NCBI GenBank assembly: GCA_963555705.1
Contig: OY743190.1
Coordinates: 21,521,491 to 21,585,490, forward strand
DNA length: 64,000 nucleotides
Reading direction: 5' to 3'
Origin: Ligustrum vulgare
Taxonomy: Eukaryota; Streptophyta; Magnoliopsida; Lamiales; Oleaceae
The first letter of the stretch is position 1; each line of letters begins with the position of its first letter. The position numbers and the translations under genes were made by a program. Below the pieces are notes generated by a model. The model saw nothing but the letters and a program-made list of their open reading frames with translations, did no database searches and was not told the origin of the DNA. Positions 10,929 to 21,467 of the stretch are shown here, in pieces.

Positions 10929-11520
10929 GGTTAGTAATAAAGAAAAGAGAAAAAAATTAAATAAAGATCCTCACGTGTTTTATCACTCGTGTATTACTCG
11001 ATTTTGACTTTTTCCCTCTATTAATCTCACCACTCTGCCTTTTTCCTCTCTATTCCATTTTTCCCACGTTCTCAAAGAACCCACCAAACTGGTCACTGAT
11101 TTGGTCCTTGTGGAATAAACCCCAAAGTGCAAATAAGGAAAGTTGATGGAAAAATTGGAATTAGGAAATTTGAAGATGGAATTATGGAAATAAGAATTTT
11201 ATTGCAAGAAGAAGTTTTATGAAATAAAGAATTTAATGGAAACAAGAATTGTTGGAAATATTTTGCAAAGATTATTTTCTTGATTTCTTGTTCAAATCAA
11301 TAGCTCTTCTTTTCTATTTTTTTTTGTAAATTTAGGATTTTTTTTTTTTTTTTGGCTACTCAACAAAAATAATCAAGAACAAGAAACAGAAATTGGCAAA
11401 TCTTGAATTTCTGACGAATTTCAAGAAACAAGAATTTGAATGATTTTTTTTTTTGAATGATTAATAACTGGAAATAAAAGAAAAAGAATTGGAATACTAA
11501 ATAATTGGATTTAGAGACAG
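10929..11520 (-). other. Untranslated leader between primer-binding site and gag
   Basis: A/T-rich leader with poly-T and poly-A runs (11320-11352, 11445-11455). No supported frame. Confidence 0.5.
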
Positions 11521-11533
11521 GCTCTGATACCAG
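11521..11533 (-). other. Primer-binding site (initiator Met tRNA type)
   Basis: The minus strand reads TGGTATCAGAGC two bases inside the LTR end ATCACATCA. This is the usual plant retrotransposon match to the 3' end of initiator methionine tRNA. It fixes the LTR edge at 11535 and the minus orientation. Confidence 0.85.
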
Positions 11534-11534
11534 A

Positions 11535-11744
11535 TGATGTGATCCGATATGGGGATCACTAAGAACACGCGAAATTAAACGCCGGAAAGCTCTAAAATCC
11601 AAGATAGTAGACGGTAACAATACAACCCCAACCTCACGACGCAAGAACTATGGGTATATTAAACCCAAAATCCGTTACGATGCGGAGATAAGAACCACAA
11701 AGGGGGAACGCCACAAAGGTTGTCAAATCCTTTGATAAGTTCAA
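11535..11744 (-). repeat. Truncated 5' LTR of the CRM-like element
   Basis: It matches 3541-3750 with only scattered differences (for example GATACGGAG against GATATGGGG), then similarity stops abruptly after GATAAGTTCAA. About 730 bp of the LTR, including its TATA box and palindrome array, are missing. Confidence 0.85.
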
Positions 11745-12235
11745 CTCGATCACACATAATCATATTTGACACAGTTATTGGTCACATTACGTTCTTATCC
11801 AAGGTCACACAAAAATCACAGTTGATCACAATCTCTTATATAATTGGCCAAAATCAACCATAATTGCTCACATATTATTTATTTATTGGTCACAACTTGA
11901 GCATTTTTTAATCACAGTTAATCAATATTTTTTGTCATAATTACTTAATAATTAGTCATAATCATTCATAATTGATCACATATTATTTATTTATTGATTT
12001 CAACTTACTCACTTTCTTAGTTATGGTTAGTCAATATTTTTTGTGACAATTACTTAATAATTTGTCACATTCCATATTCATAATTAATAAGTCGCATTTA
12101 GTCGATATTTTGATCACAATCACCTAATAATTGGTCACAATCACCATTCAAAGTCACATTTAGTTAATATTTTAATCACAATTACCTAATAATAATTGAT
12201 CATAATTACCCATAATCGATCATTTCACTATTCAA
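11745..12235. repeat. GTGAC-type dispersed repeat, copy 2, inverted
   Basis: Degenerate units such as TTGGTCACATT, AATTGATCACA and TTAGTCGATATTTTGATCACAA are the reverse complement of the GTGAC units at 1-300 and 22640-22920. It abuts the broken LTR end at 11744/11745. Confidence 0.6.
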
Positions 12236-13059
12236 GCCAACCACAACCACCCCTAAAAAAGGTAAACCACTTCCTCCACCACCGCCGCCGCCGTAGTCAC
12301 AAACACAATCACAACCAAAAATCTCCTCCTCCTCCACCACCACCACGCACCACCACCACCAGTAATGCCGCTTGGGAACCATCATCGCTAGAGCACCACT
12401 ACCGCCAACATCAAGCTTCTGCCGGAAAATCAAATGATACAGACGAAGGTGCTCCCCAAAGTCACGAATCCAAATCATGTCTCAGCTTGTTGAACGGGGT
12501 AGTACTTTGGCTGGAATCTGAAATTTAAGCTTCAGAACCACTTCCTGCAAACTTCTGAAAACCACCGCAAACCACCTCCTGCAAACAAGCTTTGAAACTA
12601 CTTCCTGCAACAACTTTTGAAATTTAAGCTTCGAAACCACCGCTTGCAAACCACCTCCTACAAACAACTTCTAAAAACCACCTCAAACCTCAAAACAACC
12701 ACCTACACCACCCACTGCACACCAAAACCCAAATCACCGTCTGCACATACGACCACCGCACATACACCCACATAGCTTCGAATTTATGAGGCGACCCTCG
12801 TAGCAGCAAACAACCACAAGCCACCGTCGCACACCAAGTTCGAACCCAAACCCTAGCGGTGACCTTCCAATTTTTCGTCGCCGAGTGGGAGCCAGTTCGA
12901 TGGGAGAGAGGTATGGTCGGTAGTTTCTTTGAGGAAGTAGAGGTTTAAATTTTTTTAATTATGTTTAATTATTATTTATACACGAATTAGCATCTGAAAA
13001 TTAAAAAAAAAAGAAAGAAAGAGATTGTTTCCCACAAGAATTCTGAATTGCAACTTTTA
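12236..13059. other. CCACC-rich low-complexity stretch
   Basis: Rich in ACCACC, TCCTCC and CCGCCG between 12240 and 12420, then repeated phrases like AACCACTTCCTGCAAAC (12530-12660). Its mirror is the GGTGG-rich DNA at 22370-22560, which also adjoins a GTGAC block. Frames here are low complexity and I do not call a gene. Confidence 0.5.
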
Positions 13060-13545
13060 GGGTGTCTTTGATAGAAAAGATGGAAAATAGATGGTAGGAA
13101 AATATTTTTTAGAAATTGATTTGATTAATTTTCCAGGTGAAAAAGTGGAAGATTTTCTTAATTTTGTTGTTTGATTGATATTATTTTCCATGACAAATAA
13201 TCAAAATTTAACTATTTTAATAATTTTTTTTTTTAATTTTTCACTCATTTGTACTTCATAATAATAATGTTAATTTCTGGAAAAAAAATAGGTCAATTAA
13301 CAATAATAAAAATGATCAAACGTGACGCAAAATGATTTTCCACCTTAGCTGGAAAATATTTTCTCAACAAATATGTAAGAAAAAATTTTCAAGGCAAATG
13401 AATTAGTTGTGCTTTAAATGGTTGTACCTAGAAAATATTTTTCAAGGCAAATTTTGCCAACCAAACACCCAACAAATACAAAAATTGAAAAATACTTTCT
13501 ATGATTTAATATTTTCCTGGAAAATAGGGTGTATCAAACACACCC
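13060..13545. mobile_element. PIF/Harbinger-like MITE, copy B (TSD TTA)
   Basis: Element starts GGGTGTCTTTGATAG and ends ATCAAACACACCC, flanked by TTA on both sides (13057-13059, 13546-13548). It is 486 bp with no frame and is the same family and orientation as 16821-17292. It ends about 30 bp before a TATA-like box (13575) upstream of the L7/L12 gene. Confidence 0.8.
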
Positions 13546-13574
13546 TTAGATACAACTTCACGTAATTTTCCCTT

Positions 13575-13834
13575 TATAAATTTAAAATTTGAAAGTATCA
13601 ATTGGGCCTAATTAGCCCTTCTCTCTCTTACACTAACCTGGATCCAAATTAAAAATAAGCCCAGAGCAAAAAATTAAAACCCATTAACTGCAGCCCAATT
13701 CCCCAAACCCAAACCAGACATCCCATCTGGCCAGTTCCTCCGCTCTGCTCTCTCCGGCTGTCGACTCTCTGCTCAGTGGCAGTGCTCTCCCCGTATATAC
13801 GTATACGGTATACCATCTGACTGCAATAATTCAA
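13575..13834 (+). promoter_or_regulatory. Candidate promoter and first leader exon of the L7/L12 gene
   Basis: A TATA-like TATAAA sits at 13575-13580. TGGGCC (13603-13608) and its reverse type AGCCCA (13658-13663 and 13692-13697) match Site II elements, which are known to be common in plant promoters of ribosomal and mitochondrial protein genes. CT-rich sequence follows (13735-13775). A good splice donor CAA|GTGAGC at 13834/13835 would end a non-coding exon. The start site is not determined. Confidence 0.5.
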
Positions 13835-15898
13835 GTGAGCGTGCTTGAGTTATACTTCACTTGTTATTATTAAATTGAATTTATACCATTTAAAATTTGC
13901 AAATGTAGAATCAGTTGTTATTGCTGTTTTATGATCTGATAATCTTAGGTTTTATTTCTGGGTGATCGATTTACAGAATCTGGGTTTTTTCTGAATCTTT
14001 AATAATTATGAATTTTGATGCAGGATTCGTGTTAAGTATCCTTGTGCGTTCTGTATTTTTATTTTTACTGATCTTACAATATCTACTTTCAGAAAGTTTA
14101 AAATCCGAACGTCTTGTAAAAAAAAAAAAAAAAAAAATGAAAAAAAAATTGTTCTGGATTTAAGATCATGGAGTTCAAATATTTTTAAAACTCATACACA
14201 GAGAAATTAAAGTAATATTCATCATGAACTTTAAACATTTTTTTTTTTTTAAAATAATCATCTCTGCGATCTGGAAGCAATATTTTACAGCACTATGTTG
14301 GTTTCCATTTCAAAACCCAATATTTCACAAAGACATTTGTGAAAAAGATCACAGTGCTAGCAATCAGGCTCAGAGAATTTGATTATTTAAGAATTATTAC
14401 TGTGTTGCTTTAGTATTGTTGGAGCTCCATTGCCACTGTAAACAAAAACATTGTTGGAGTTTCTAAGGTTGGGGCTCCGAGGTGTGCTCTATTGTAATAA
14501 AATGTAGCCGTGGGTGTGAACCACCTCATCTAATTTTTATTTTTATTTTTATTTTATTATTTTAATTAGAAGTCCTGAATTTTTATGTCTCCCGGGCACC
14601 CCTTATGAAAAGTATGCATGTAACCAGTATTTAATGAGAAAAGATAATTTTCTAGGAGAAGACCTGAACACTTTGATCACTTTATGTTATTTTCTAGGAG
14701 AAGACCTACTTCTATTACGTTATAATTTGTGTTTCATATTTACAAATTTATGATTGTTAATGAAATTTAGCATTTGTCCATAAAATTGTAAATGTAAAGT
14801 TTCACCACGGTATAATATGAAAATAGGGTGGCCAATTGACTTATTTTTATTTTTTTAAATTTCACGAGTATTAATTTTCATTTAACCTGATACAGTTTAA
14901 CATAATTTACTCTTTTACGGACTCCACTCTAGAATATCTTTGAAATATCCACTTGGAATATAATTTATCCATGTGTCTTTAGGCCTTTGACACTTTCTTT
15001 TTCCCACAGTATAGCTATCTATTTAGTTGCTAAGAATTTGTATTAGAATAAGTTTAAATATAATTTTTTTACCGTGTATTTATTCTTTACCGTTCTTATT
15101 TTAGTTGCTGTGCTGAATGTAATTCTAAAGTCATGCAAGCTAGGTAAGTTGCTCACTGAAATACCCAAGAAACTACTTAGTATTGCATCCATTTAACTAT
15201 CCTAGATAAGACGAGGTACGGTTTTTCTATATGTGAGTCTGTGGGATTATAATAATTCAAGTTTCTTAAGTTATATTTGCAATTGAGAGTAAATTAATAA
15301 TATAAAATAAATCTTAAGAAGATGGTTTTAGCAGTGACAAATGGTAGCGAAATTTGGGGAAATTAGTATTGTTTGAGTAGGATCATCCTGGGACAATGGC
15401 AGGTGGATCTTACCTTCAACAAGCTTCATTTGTGGTTTTGATTGTCCTTTTATCACCAGTTCTTTTCTATTTGGGATTTGATGTGAAGAGTTCTTGTCTC
15501 GCATACAAAAAATGGACTTGATGAATCCTTAAGCAACAGCCTTTATCAAAAGTAGAAATTGTAAGCTGGATAGTTAAGATGACATGTAGGTGCTTTCGTT
15601 TAATTCTAGTGGAGAGAATTTTATGTAGGCGGAAGTGTTGACCGAGAAAATGTATGTTTTCAAGTTTTGAAGAACAAAAAACTTCTGGTGCACTTAGCTT
15701 GACTGCATGTGATTGTTTTATGCTTTGAATGAGCTCCTAGAAATCAATTGTGCATTTGTTTGTGCTTTATTTATTTAACTTTTTGCATCCCAGAAAGTGG
15801 CTGTTTCGTTTGATCCGACGCACCTTTTCTTTTGTTGGATTTCACAGGGTGTAAGTTCTCTGAATGGTGCTTTCTTGAGTTTGTAAAACATATTCTAG
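13835..15898 (+). other. Probable 5'-UTR intron of the L7/L12 gene
   Basis: Bounded by GTGAGC at 13835 and a TATTCTAG acceptor at 15891-15898, ten bases before the ATG. The inside is A/T-rich with poly-A and poly-T runs (14119-14150, 14239-14250) and no other gene. Another possible acceptor (TTTCACAG) lies at 15840-15847. This is inference without transcript data. Confidence 0.45.
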
Positions 15899-15908
15899 GT
15901 TGTTGAAA

Positions 15909-16556
15909 ATGAGTTTGATTGGACAACTAAGAAATAATTTACCATACGGATACTTTAGAAAACCCATTGGAGCTCCTGTGACTGTACCTTGTTTTATCGA
16001 CTTATTTGGGGTGACAAGAAACTTCGCTCAACCTGCATTAAAAGATGAAGAAGGGGAGGAAGAAATAGAGATAGACCAAAGAAGACTTCCAGCTGATTAT
16101 AATCCAGAAACTTTTGATCCCAGAGAGCATCGCAGCCCCCCCACGGAGAGAGTATGGAGACTTGTTGATGAAATATCTGGACTCACACTGGTTGAAACCA
16201 CAGAGCTCTCTTCTATTATGATGAAGAAGCTAGGCATGAAAGAGCTGCCAGTCATTGGGGTCATGAAGCCAGGTGCTGGTGGAGTGGCTTCAGTGGCAAT
16301 GAAGGCATCAACAGCAGCCAAAGAAGAAAAGAAACCGGAAAAGACAGCTTTTGAGCTGAAGATGGAGTCTTTCGACTCCGCTTCAAAACTCAAGGTAATT
16401 AAGGAGATTCGGAGTTTTACTGATTTGGGACTAAAGGAAGCGAAGGACTTAGTGGAGAAGGTGCCTGCTGTGTTTAAAAAGGGGGTGCCAAAAGAAGAAG
16501 CAGAAAAAATTATTGAGAAGATGAAAACAGTTGGGGCTCTCGTTGTTATGGAATGA
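15909..16556 (+). CDS. Mitochondrial large-subunit ribosomal protein L7/L12 (bL12m)
   Basis: A 215-residue protein, the only intact host-type gene here. Residues 1-40 are Arg-containing and almost free of acidic residues, as in a mitochondrial presequence. Residues 42-80 form an acidic linker. Residues 81-110 (RVWRLVDEIS, MMKKLGM) match the L12 N-terminal dimerisation helices; 111-143 is an Ala/Gly/Lys hinge. Residues 144-215 are the conserved C-terminal domain, with FELKMESFD, KIxVIKxIR-like KLKVIKEIR, LGLKEAKDLVEKVP and KEEAEKIIEKM, and end GALVVME. In the ribosome L12 forms the stalk that recruits elongation factors. The start is the ATG at 15909; upstream TTG codons are not needed. The coding part is one exon; a leader intron is likely. 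It lies between two MITEs of one family. The mitochondrial rather than plastid choice rests on the presequence and overall shape. Confidence 0.9.
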   Translation: MSLIGQLRNNLPYGYFRKPIGAPVTVPCFIDLFGVTRNFAQPALKDEEGEEEIEIDQRRLPADYNPETFDPREHRSPPTERVWRLVDEISGLTLVETTELSSIMMKKLGMKELPVIGVMKPGAGGVASVAMKASTAAKEEKKPEKTAFELKMESFDSASKLKVIKEIRSFTDLGLKEAKDLVEKVPAVFKKGVPKEEAEKIIEKMKTVGALVVME

Positions 16557-16820
16557 TGTGAAAATAAGTATAGTGCTCGTTTCATCGTTAATGTCTTTTA
16601 AATCTAGTTATTTTTTCTCAAGGAAAAGTAGCCTTCTTGTACTTTTAATTTCAGTCTGATGGATCCTGTGCAATATTTCCCTCTTGGAGACATTTTACCT
16701 TGAAGTACGCTAACCTTATTCCACATTGGTAATGGCATTGGGATTTAGCGGCATTTCACAGTCAAGCACCTATGGGTTTTGACTCTTTATTTTGCCTCCA
16801 TTGGCAAATTTATAAAGTTA
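16557..16820 (+). other. 3' UTR and downstream flank of the L7/L12 gene
   Basis: T-rich sequence after the TGA with no further frame. Weak AATAAG and TTTTAAAT motifs near 16562 and 16598 could serve polyadenylation. It ends at the TTA target of the next MITE. Confidence 0.4.
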
Positions 16821-17292
16821 GGGTGTGCTTGATTGCGAGAGTGAAAAATGGGTAGAAAGAAAATATTTTTCAAGGAATTGATTTTGCTTGGAAAATATTT
16901 TCGTGGAAAATCAATTAAAATTGTTTGATTGGTTTAATTTTTTGAGTAAAAAAAGTGGGGGAATTTTTCAACTTTAGTTGTTTGATTGACATTATTTTTC
17001 ATGAAAAATAAAGTAAAATTTAGTTATTGTAAAAAAAAAAAAAAAAAAATTTTTTCTATTTTTTCACATATTTCTACTTGATTATAATAATAATGTTATT
17101 TTTTGAAAAAAAAAGTCAATTAATAACAACAAAACCGATCAAACGTGACGAAAATTATTTTTCAACTAACATGGAAAATGATTTCTCATACAAAGCACAA
17201 GAAAACATTTTCCTTATTTGACAAGAAAACAGGCGCGTGAGTAGCTTGGTTGGAAAAGATTTTTCAAGTAAAACTTTTGCCATCAAACAAGG
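16821..17292. mobile_element. PIF/Harbinger-like MITE, copy C (TSD TTA)
   Basis: Starts GGGTGTGCTTGATTGC and ends GCCATCAAACAAGG, flanked by TTA at 16818-16820 and 17293-17295. Its 472 bp share the inner order of copies A and B (TTGTTTGATTGACATT, poly-A/T, AATAATAATGTTA, CAAACGTGACG). It has no frame. Confidence 0.8.
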
Positions 17293-17309
17293 TTAAATGA
17301 AGAAAGTAG

Positions 17310-18296
17310 GAAATTATCAATGTTTTGAAGCCCGACCGGGAGTCGACCCTGCAAAAGGAAAGTGTCAAGGGTCGGTGGGTCGACTCGGGGTCGACCCTGT
17401 GTATTAAATAAAATATTTAAAAAGAATTAAAAATCAAACAATAGAAATTGGAAGTAATGATATTTTTTATTTTAGATTTTTAATATTATTTTAGTTATTT
17501 TTATACAAAACTATTTTTTTATTTAAAAATTAAATATACACAATATATAAAACATTGTAACAATAATATTTTTTTATTTTAGAATTACTAATTCAAAAAA
17601 ATATAGATTAATTATTGCTAGTTATATTTATTATACTATAATTTATTTCAAGACTTTAAATATTAAAATTATTTTAAGTTAAATACCAAGAAAAATTATT
17701 CTAAAATTATTAAACTAACAATAAAATACAAATATTTGGAGCATTGATGAAAAGAAAAAAATAATTTTGAAAGAAAGCAATATAAGGAAGACAATGAAAA
17801 ATTGAAAATAAAAAAAAAAAAAAATCAAAAACACCCACTTTGGGGGGTTTGAACTCGAGTACTCTACATGGAAGTTGGATGGATTGCCAATGATGGTCAC
17901 TAATGGCTTTTGATTTAAAATGAATTCTGAAATTAAAAAACAAAACAAATAAAGGGAATACACCAATCTCACATGATGAAAATAGTTAAATGGAATTTGA
18001 ACAACCCTATAGAGGGCTGTTTGGCAAGCAATTTTCCGGACATGTATTAACTGCACCTAGTTGAGTTTGTTAACGGTTTTTATTAAAAATAAAAAATAAA
18101 AAATGCACTGAGCAGGGAAAAAAAAACTCAATCTCGAAAACCCTTAAAACCCGGATCAGGTCATCGGTTCAAGTGAAACCTGACCGGTTCACCGGGTTTC
18201 AATCTGGATTTTTTTGAAGCCGAGTTTTTAACCGGTCGCAGGTTCTCGGGTTGACCCGATCGGGTCGGGCCGGGTCTAAAAAACATTCGAAATTAT
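17310..18296. mobile_element. hAT-like non-autonomous element, perfect 8-bp TSD
   Basis: The body is 17318-18288 (971 bp), starting CAATGTTTTGAAGCCCG and ending in the reverse complement of GAATGTTTTTTAGACCC. Perfect duplications GAAATTAT flank it (17310-17317, 18289-18296). Both ends are rich in GGGTCGACC/GGGTCGGG, while the middle is A/T-rich with no transposase. A fragment of the same left end is at 62618-62755. Confidence 0.8.
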
Positions 18297-19149
18297 TTTC
18301 CTTTAGAAGAAATTAAACAAACCACCCTAAAAAAACTAGAGGATTTGAAAAATACCCATTACCTAATTTCAACCTTTAATCACCGTAATTATATGGTATA
18401 AATGAGAAAAAGAGATGTATTTGATGATTCATTCCTCAACGTTTCTTCTCCTCAATTTCCTGTCGTCATTGGCTCCTGTGTCTTATATGCACTGGTACTA
18501 CTTACCCAAACCCTTACCCAAATTTCAACCCTTGCCCAAATTTGTTCATCCTTTGCTCAAATACCTAATTTCAAACCTTACCCAAATTCACTCCCCTGCT
18601 CTGGAACAACGTAAGACTTCGTTTGTGTAGGAACAACGTAAGACTTTGTTTGTGTGTAGGTGGCAGAGTTAATCGCTTTTTTGATGAGTTGCCATAATTA
18701 TTTTCGGATGAACATACATTGGCTATTCGAAAACCTATAAGCCAGACGTTATAAAAGGAGACATGGAATCCTACGAGCTTGGCTTTGATCTGAATTATGA
18801 ATTAAGAATTTCAGTATTCGAGGGGTGGAAAATTATAAGGAATATAGTATTATTTTTTCTTCTCCTCCATCACGCTGCTAGAAGCCCTGTTGTTTGCACC
18901 ATTATAATTAGCAATAGCAGTAAATTTGCAAGATAAATTGTGTAAGTGGCATATTTTTTCCCAAATTTATATACGGAGTTGAAGATAGTGAAAATCAAAG
19001 AAAGGTGATTATTGCTTCTAGAATTGAGTTTAGGATATATCCATTCTTTTGCTAGTGCTGAGCATGAAGAACAAGTAACGCGGTGAAGTATTTGCAAGAG
19101 CTGACCTTGGGTTGTTCATTTTTGCCCAAATAATCCTGAATGATGATAC
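18297..19149. other. Intergenic stretch with a short tandem repeat
   Basis: 18500-18600 repeats CCCAAA/TTACCCAAAT motifs. A unit starting GGAACAACGTAAGACTT is doubled at 18604-18660. The frames here are short and low complexity. I recognise no gene. Confidence 0.4.
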
Positions 19150-19275
19150 AAGCACCTCGGGGCTTACCCCCGAGGTGACCTCCTCCTCACATGGAGGGGG
19201 TGGAGCCCACTTAAGTGGGCTCCACCCCCTCCATGTGAGGAGGAGGTCACCTCGGGGGTAAGCCCCGAGGTGCTT
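19150..19275. repeat. 126-bp perfect palindrome, GC-rich
   Basis: Bases 19150-19212 are the exact reverse complement of 19213-19275, centred on ACTTAAGT with no spacer. Each arm also contains a smaller hairpin: CACCTCGGGG, loop CTTAC, CCCCGAGGTG (19153-19177, mirrored at 19248-19272). The arms are far richer in G+C than the flanks. I see no clear target duplication, so it could be a tiny foldback transposon or a fresh inverted duplication. A transcript would fold into a perfect 63-bp stem. Confidence 0.9.
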
Positions 19276-19779
19276 TAAGCATTTTCCAATAATTCTACAT
19301 CCCTCGACCAGTTAGATCCATCATGGAGAACTTGTAGCTCTTGCAATTAGTGATTTGATCTTCATTTTCATCAGCTTTTGCACTTAACAGGGGCGAGAAA
19401 ATTGGTTTGCTGAGTGGGATGAAAGGCAATTGGGTTCACCACTAGAGATGGTGAAAGGGTTGGTGGCGATGAATTTTTTGCGATGGTGATATGGGGGTGA
19501 CGTTGGTTTTGTGGGAGTATTGAAACTATTGGACGTTGTGTTCCTAAAATTAAAATATGTTTTAGTTGTCTATGTTATAAAAGTGAAAAATAATCACAAA
19601 GGGACAATATGTAGAAAAAAATTAACAATGACATTCAAGCAGGAAAAAATGATAACGCATTACTTTTTTCTACTAAAATGCTTCGTATGCAAAAAATTTT
19701 CTTCTATAGAGAAATATGAGATAATGAATTCTAATTTAATGCTTCAAAAACCCTATTGATCTAAATATTTCAAATAGCA
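19276..19779. other. Intergenic stretch
   Basis: A/T-rich with GGTGG/GATGG phrases near 19440-19510. Only short, unconvincing frames are seen. Confidence 0.35.
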
Positions 19780-20810
19780 AAAAGTAATAAATCATCATTT
19801 TTTTTTTTACTAAAAGTGACATCGTGTTACCTTTTAGTTAAAACAGAAGGTGATAATAAGTGACATTTTATCAATTTTTTTAAAAAAAGGGCATTATGTA
19901 ATGTATCTATAAGTGTTTGTGGATTTGTGTAATTTGTTAATCAATGATGGATATTACAAAAAATTGAAAAAATGACATTCAAGTGAAAAAAGTGACATTG
20001 TGTTTGTGTATGGAGAATGAAGAATGTGTAATATATCTACTAGTGTTCGTGGACTTGTATACTTTGTTAGTCAATGATGTATTGAAAAATTAACATTCGT
20101 AGAAAAAGTAACAAAAAATTAACATTCAAGTAGAAAAATGACAAATTGTCACTTTATAGTTTTAAAAAAACTGATAAAAATGACATTATGCCACTTAAAA
20201 AAAAAAGTGGCACTGTGTCACTTTTTTTTTTTTTTTTTTAAAAAAGTGACATAATTGTTCTAATATTTTGAATAAAATTAATAAGTCATGAATTTATTCA
20301 AATGTTTTAATTTATATTTGATAAAAAAAGTAACACACATTTCACTTTTTTTTAATAAAATAATAAACGACATTATGTCACCTTTTTTTTTAAAAGAAAA
20401 AATGACAAAATTATTTTAAAAGTGACAAAAAATTTAAAAAGTGATATTTTGTAATTTATTAGTCAACGATGAATATTACAAAAACAAAAATTGACCTTTA
20501 AGTAGAAAAAAGTCACAAATTGTGACATTATGTCTCTTTTTCGTTAAAAGAAAAATTGACATTATGTCACTATTTTTTTTTTTTTTAAAGTGACACCGTG
20601 TTACCATTTTAAAAAAGGGGGAAATTATTCTAATATTTTTAATAAAAATGAATTTATTCTAAGATTTTAATTTATGTTTGATTAAAAAAAGTCACATACA
20701 TATCATTTTTAAAAAAAATAAGTGGCATTGTGTCACTTTTTTGACTTTTTTGAAAAAAGTGACGAAATTATTAAAAAAGTGATGAAAACATTAAAAAAGT
20801 GGCACAAAAA
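19780..20810. repeat. GTGACAT / ATGTCAC repeat field
   Basis: Many copies of AAAAGTGACATT and its inverse ATGTCACTTTT are separated by poly-A/T runs. A longer anchor, near GTGGATTTGTGTAATTTG then TCAATGATG, appears at about 19915-19950, 20049-20080 and 20449-20475. The first two are about 130 bp apart, so part of the field is a degenerate long tandem repeat. No frame is supported. Confidence 0.6.
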
Positions 20811-21255
20811 AATTACCAAGTATTTTTATTTCCTAAAAATTTCTAAAAGGTATTTTTGTAAGTGCTTAAAAAATAAGGGTATTTGTGTAAACACCCCTTT
20901 CCTTTTCCATGGAAAATATGCCCTATCAAACAAGGCTTTAAAGTATATCTTAACCTATTTTCTTACCACTTATTTTTCATTTTTCAATTAAACACACCCT
21001 TAATGAATCACATTGAGGGTGTGTTTTATTACAAACATTTGTAATAGTAAATGTCAAATCATCTCAAATATTTTCCTTCTTTTGTATTTGGTTGGAACAT
21101 TTGTTATGACAAATATTTTTCTTGTAAAAATGTCTAATGCTTATCTTTTTAAGCAGTTTTTCAACTAAATATTTTCTCACCGCTTTGATGGAAAAATATA
21201 CATGAAATGGGAGAATTTTTGCATTTTCTTTTTTCAATTTTAACCAAAAATACCC
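20811..21255. mobile_element. PIF-like MITE fragments and one candidate MITE
   Basis: CTATCAAACAAGGC then TTTA near 20924-20940, and AATTAAACACACCC then TTA at 20986-21002, look like right ends of PIF-like elements whose left ends I cannot place. GGGTGTGTTTTATTAC at about 21017 and AACCAAAAATACCC then TAA at 21255 could bound one further element (flanks TGA and TAA, so unproven). Confidence 0.4.
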
Positions 21256-21258
21256 TAA

Positions 21259-21464
21259 GGGTGTGTTTGATTGGAAATGTTCAAAAGGAAATAAATTTAA
21301 TGTAAGATGGAAAATCAATTACCACTTTTCTCTAAGAAAATATTTTTTTATGGAATTAATCAAAACATGCACAAAAATTTTGTACCTTGAAATTTTTTCC
21401 ATGAAAATTAAAATCAATCAAAAGTGGAAAATAGGGTGAAAAATGGAGGGTAACAAACAGATCC
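21259..21464. mobile_element. Short PIF/Harbinger-like MITE (TSD TAA)
   Basis: Starts GGGTGTGTTTGATTGG, ends TAACAAACAGATCC, flanked by TAA at 21256-21258 and 21465-21467. Its 206 bp include TTTTCCATGAAAAT and AATCAATCAAAAG as in the longer relatives. Confidence 0.65.
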
Positions 21465-21467
21465 TAA

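Larger units (their letters stand above)
3541..11744 (-). mobile_element. CRM-like Ty3/gypsy retrotransposon, decayed, with nested solo LTR
   Basis: On the minus strand the order is: truncated 5' LTR (11535-11744), primer-binding site, gag, protease, RT, RNase H, integrase, polypurine tract, full 3' LTR (3541-4481). The gag core (FDCHNYSEAK, WWDQL, KRFVPGHYYRDLYQKL) and the integrase tail without a chromodomain closely resemble CRM-type chromoviral elements; that placement is from memory of the family. Several stops and frameshifts make it inactive. A 1.76-kb copia-type solo LTR splits the RNase H region. The 5' LTR keeps only its last 210 bp, so no target duplication can be tested. Confidence 0.85.

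Noticed and set aside
12196..12528. Plus and minus frames rich in His, Pro and Gly
   Set aside because: Low-complexity CCACC DNA; no start context, domain or splice evidence.
15900..15908. TTG start for L7/L12
   Set aside because: An ATG at 15909 is in frame directly downstream, and the TTG codons adjoin a likely splice acceptor.
16097..16585. 162-residue minus frame
   Set aside because: Antisense shadow of the L7/L12 coding region.
18402..18630. Two overlapping frames of about 70 residues
   Set aside because: CCCAAAT-type repeats make them low complexity; no homology or gene structure seen.
19150..19275. microRNA precursor
   Set aside because: The stem is perfectly paired with no terminal loop and no conserved mature sequence that I recognise; a foldback repeat is more likely.
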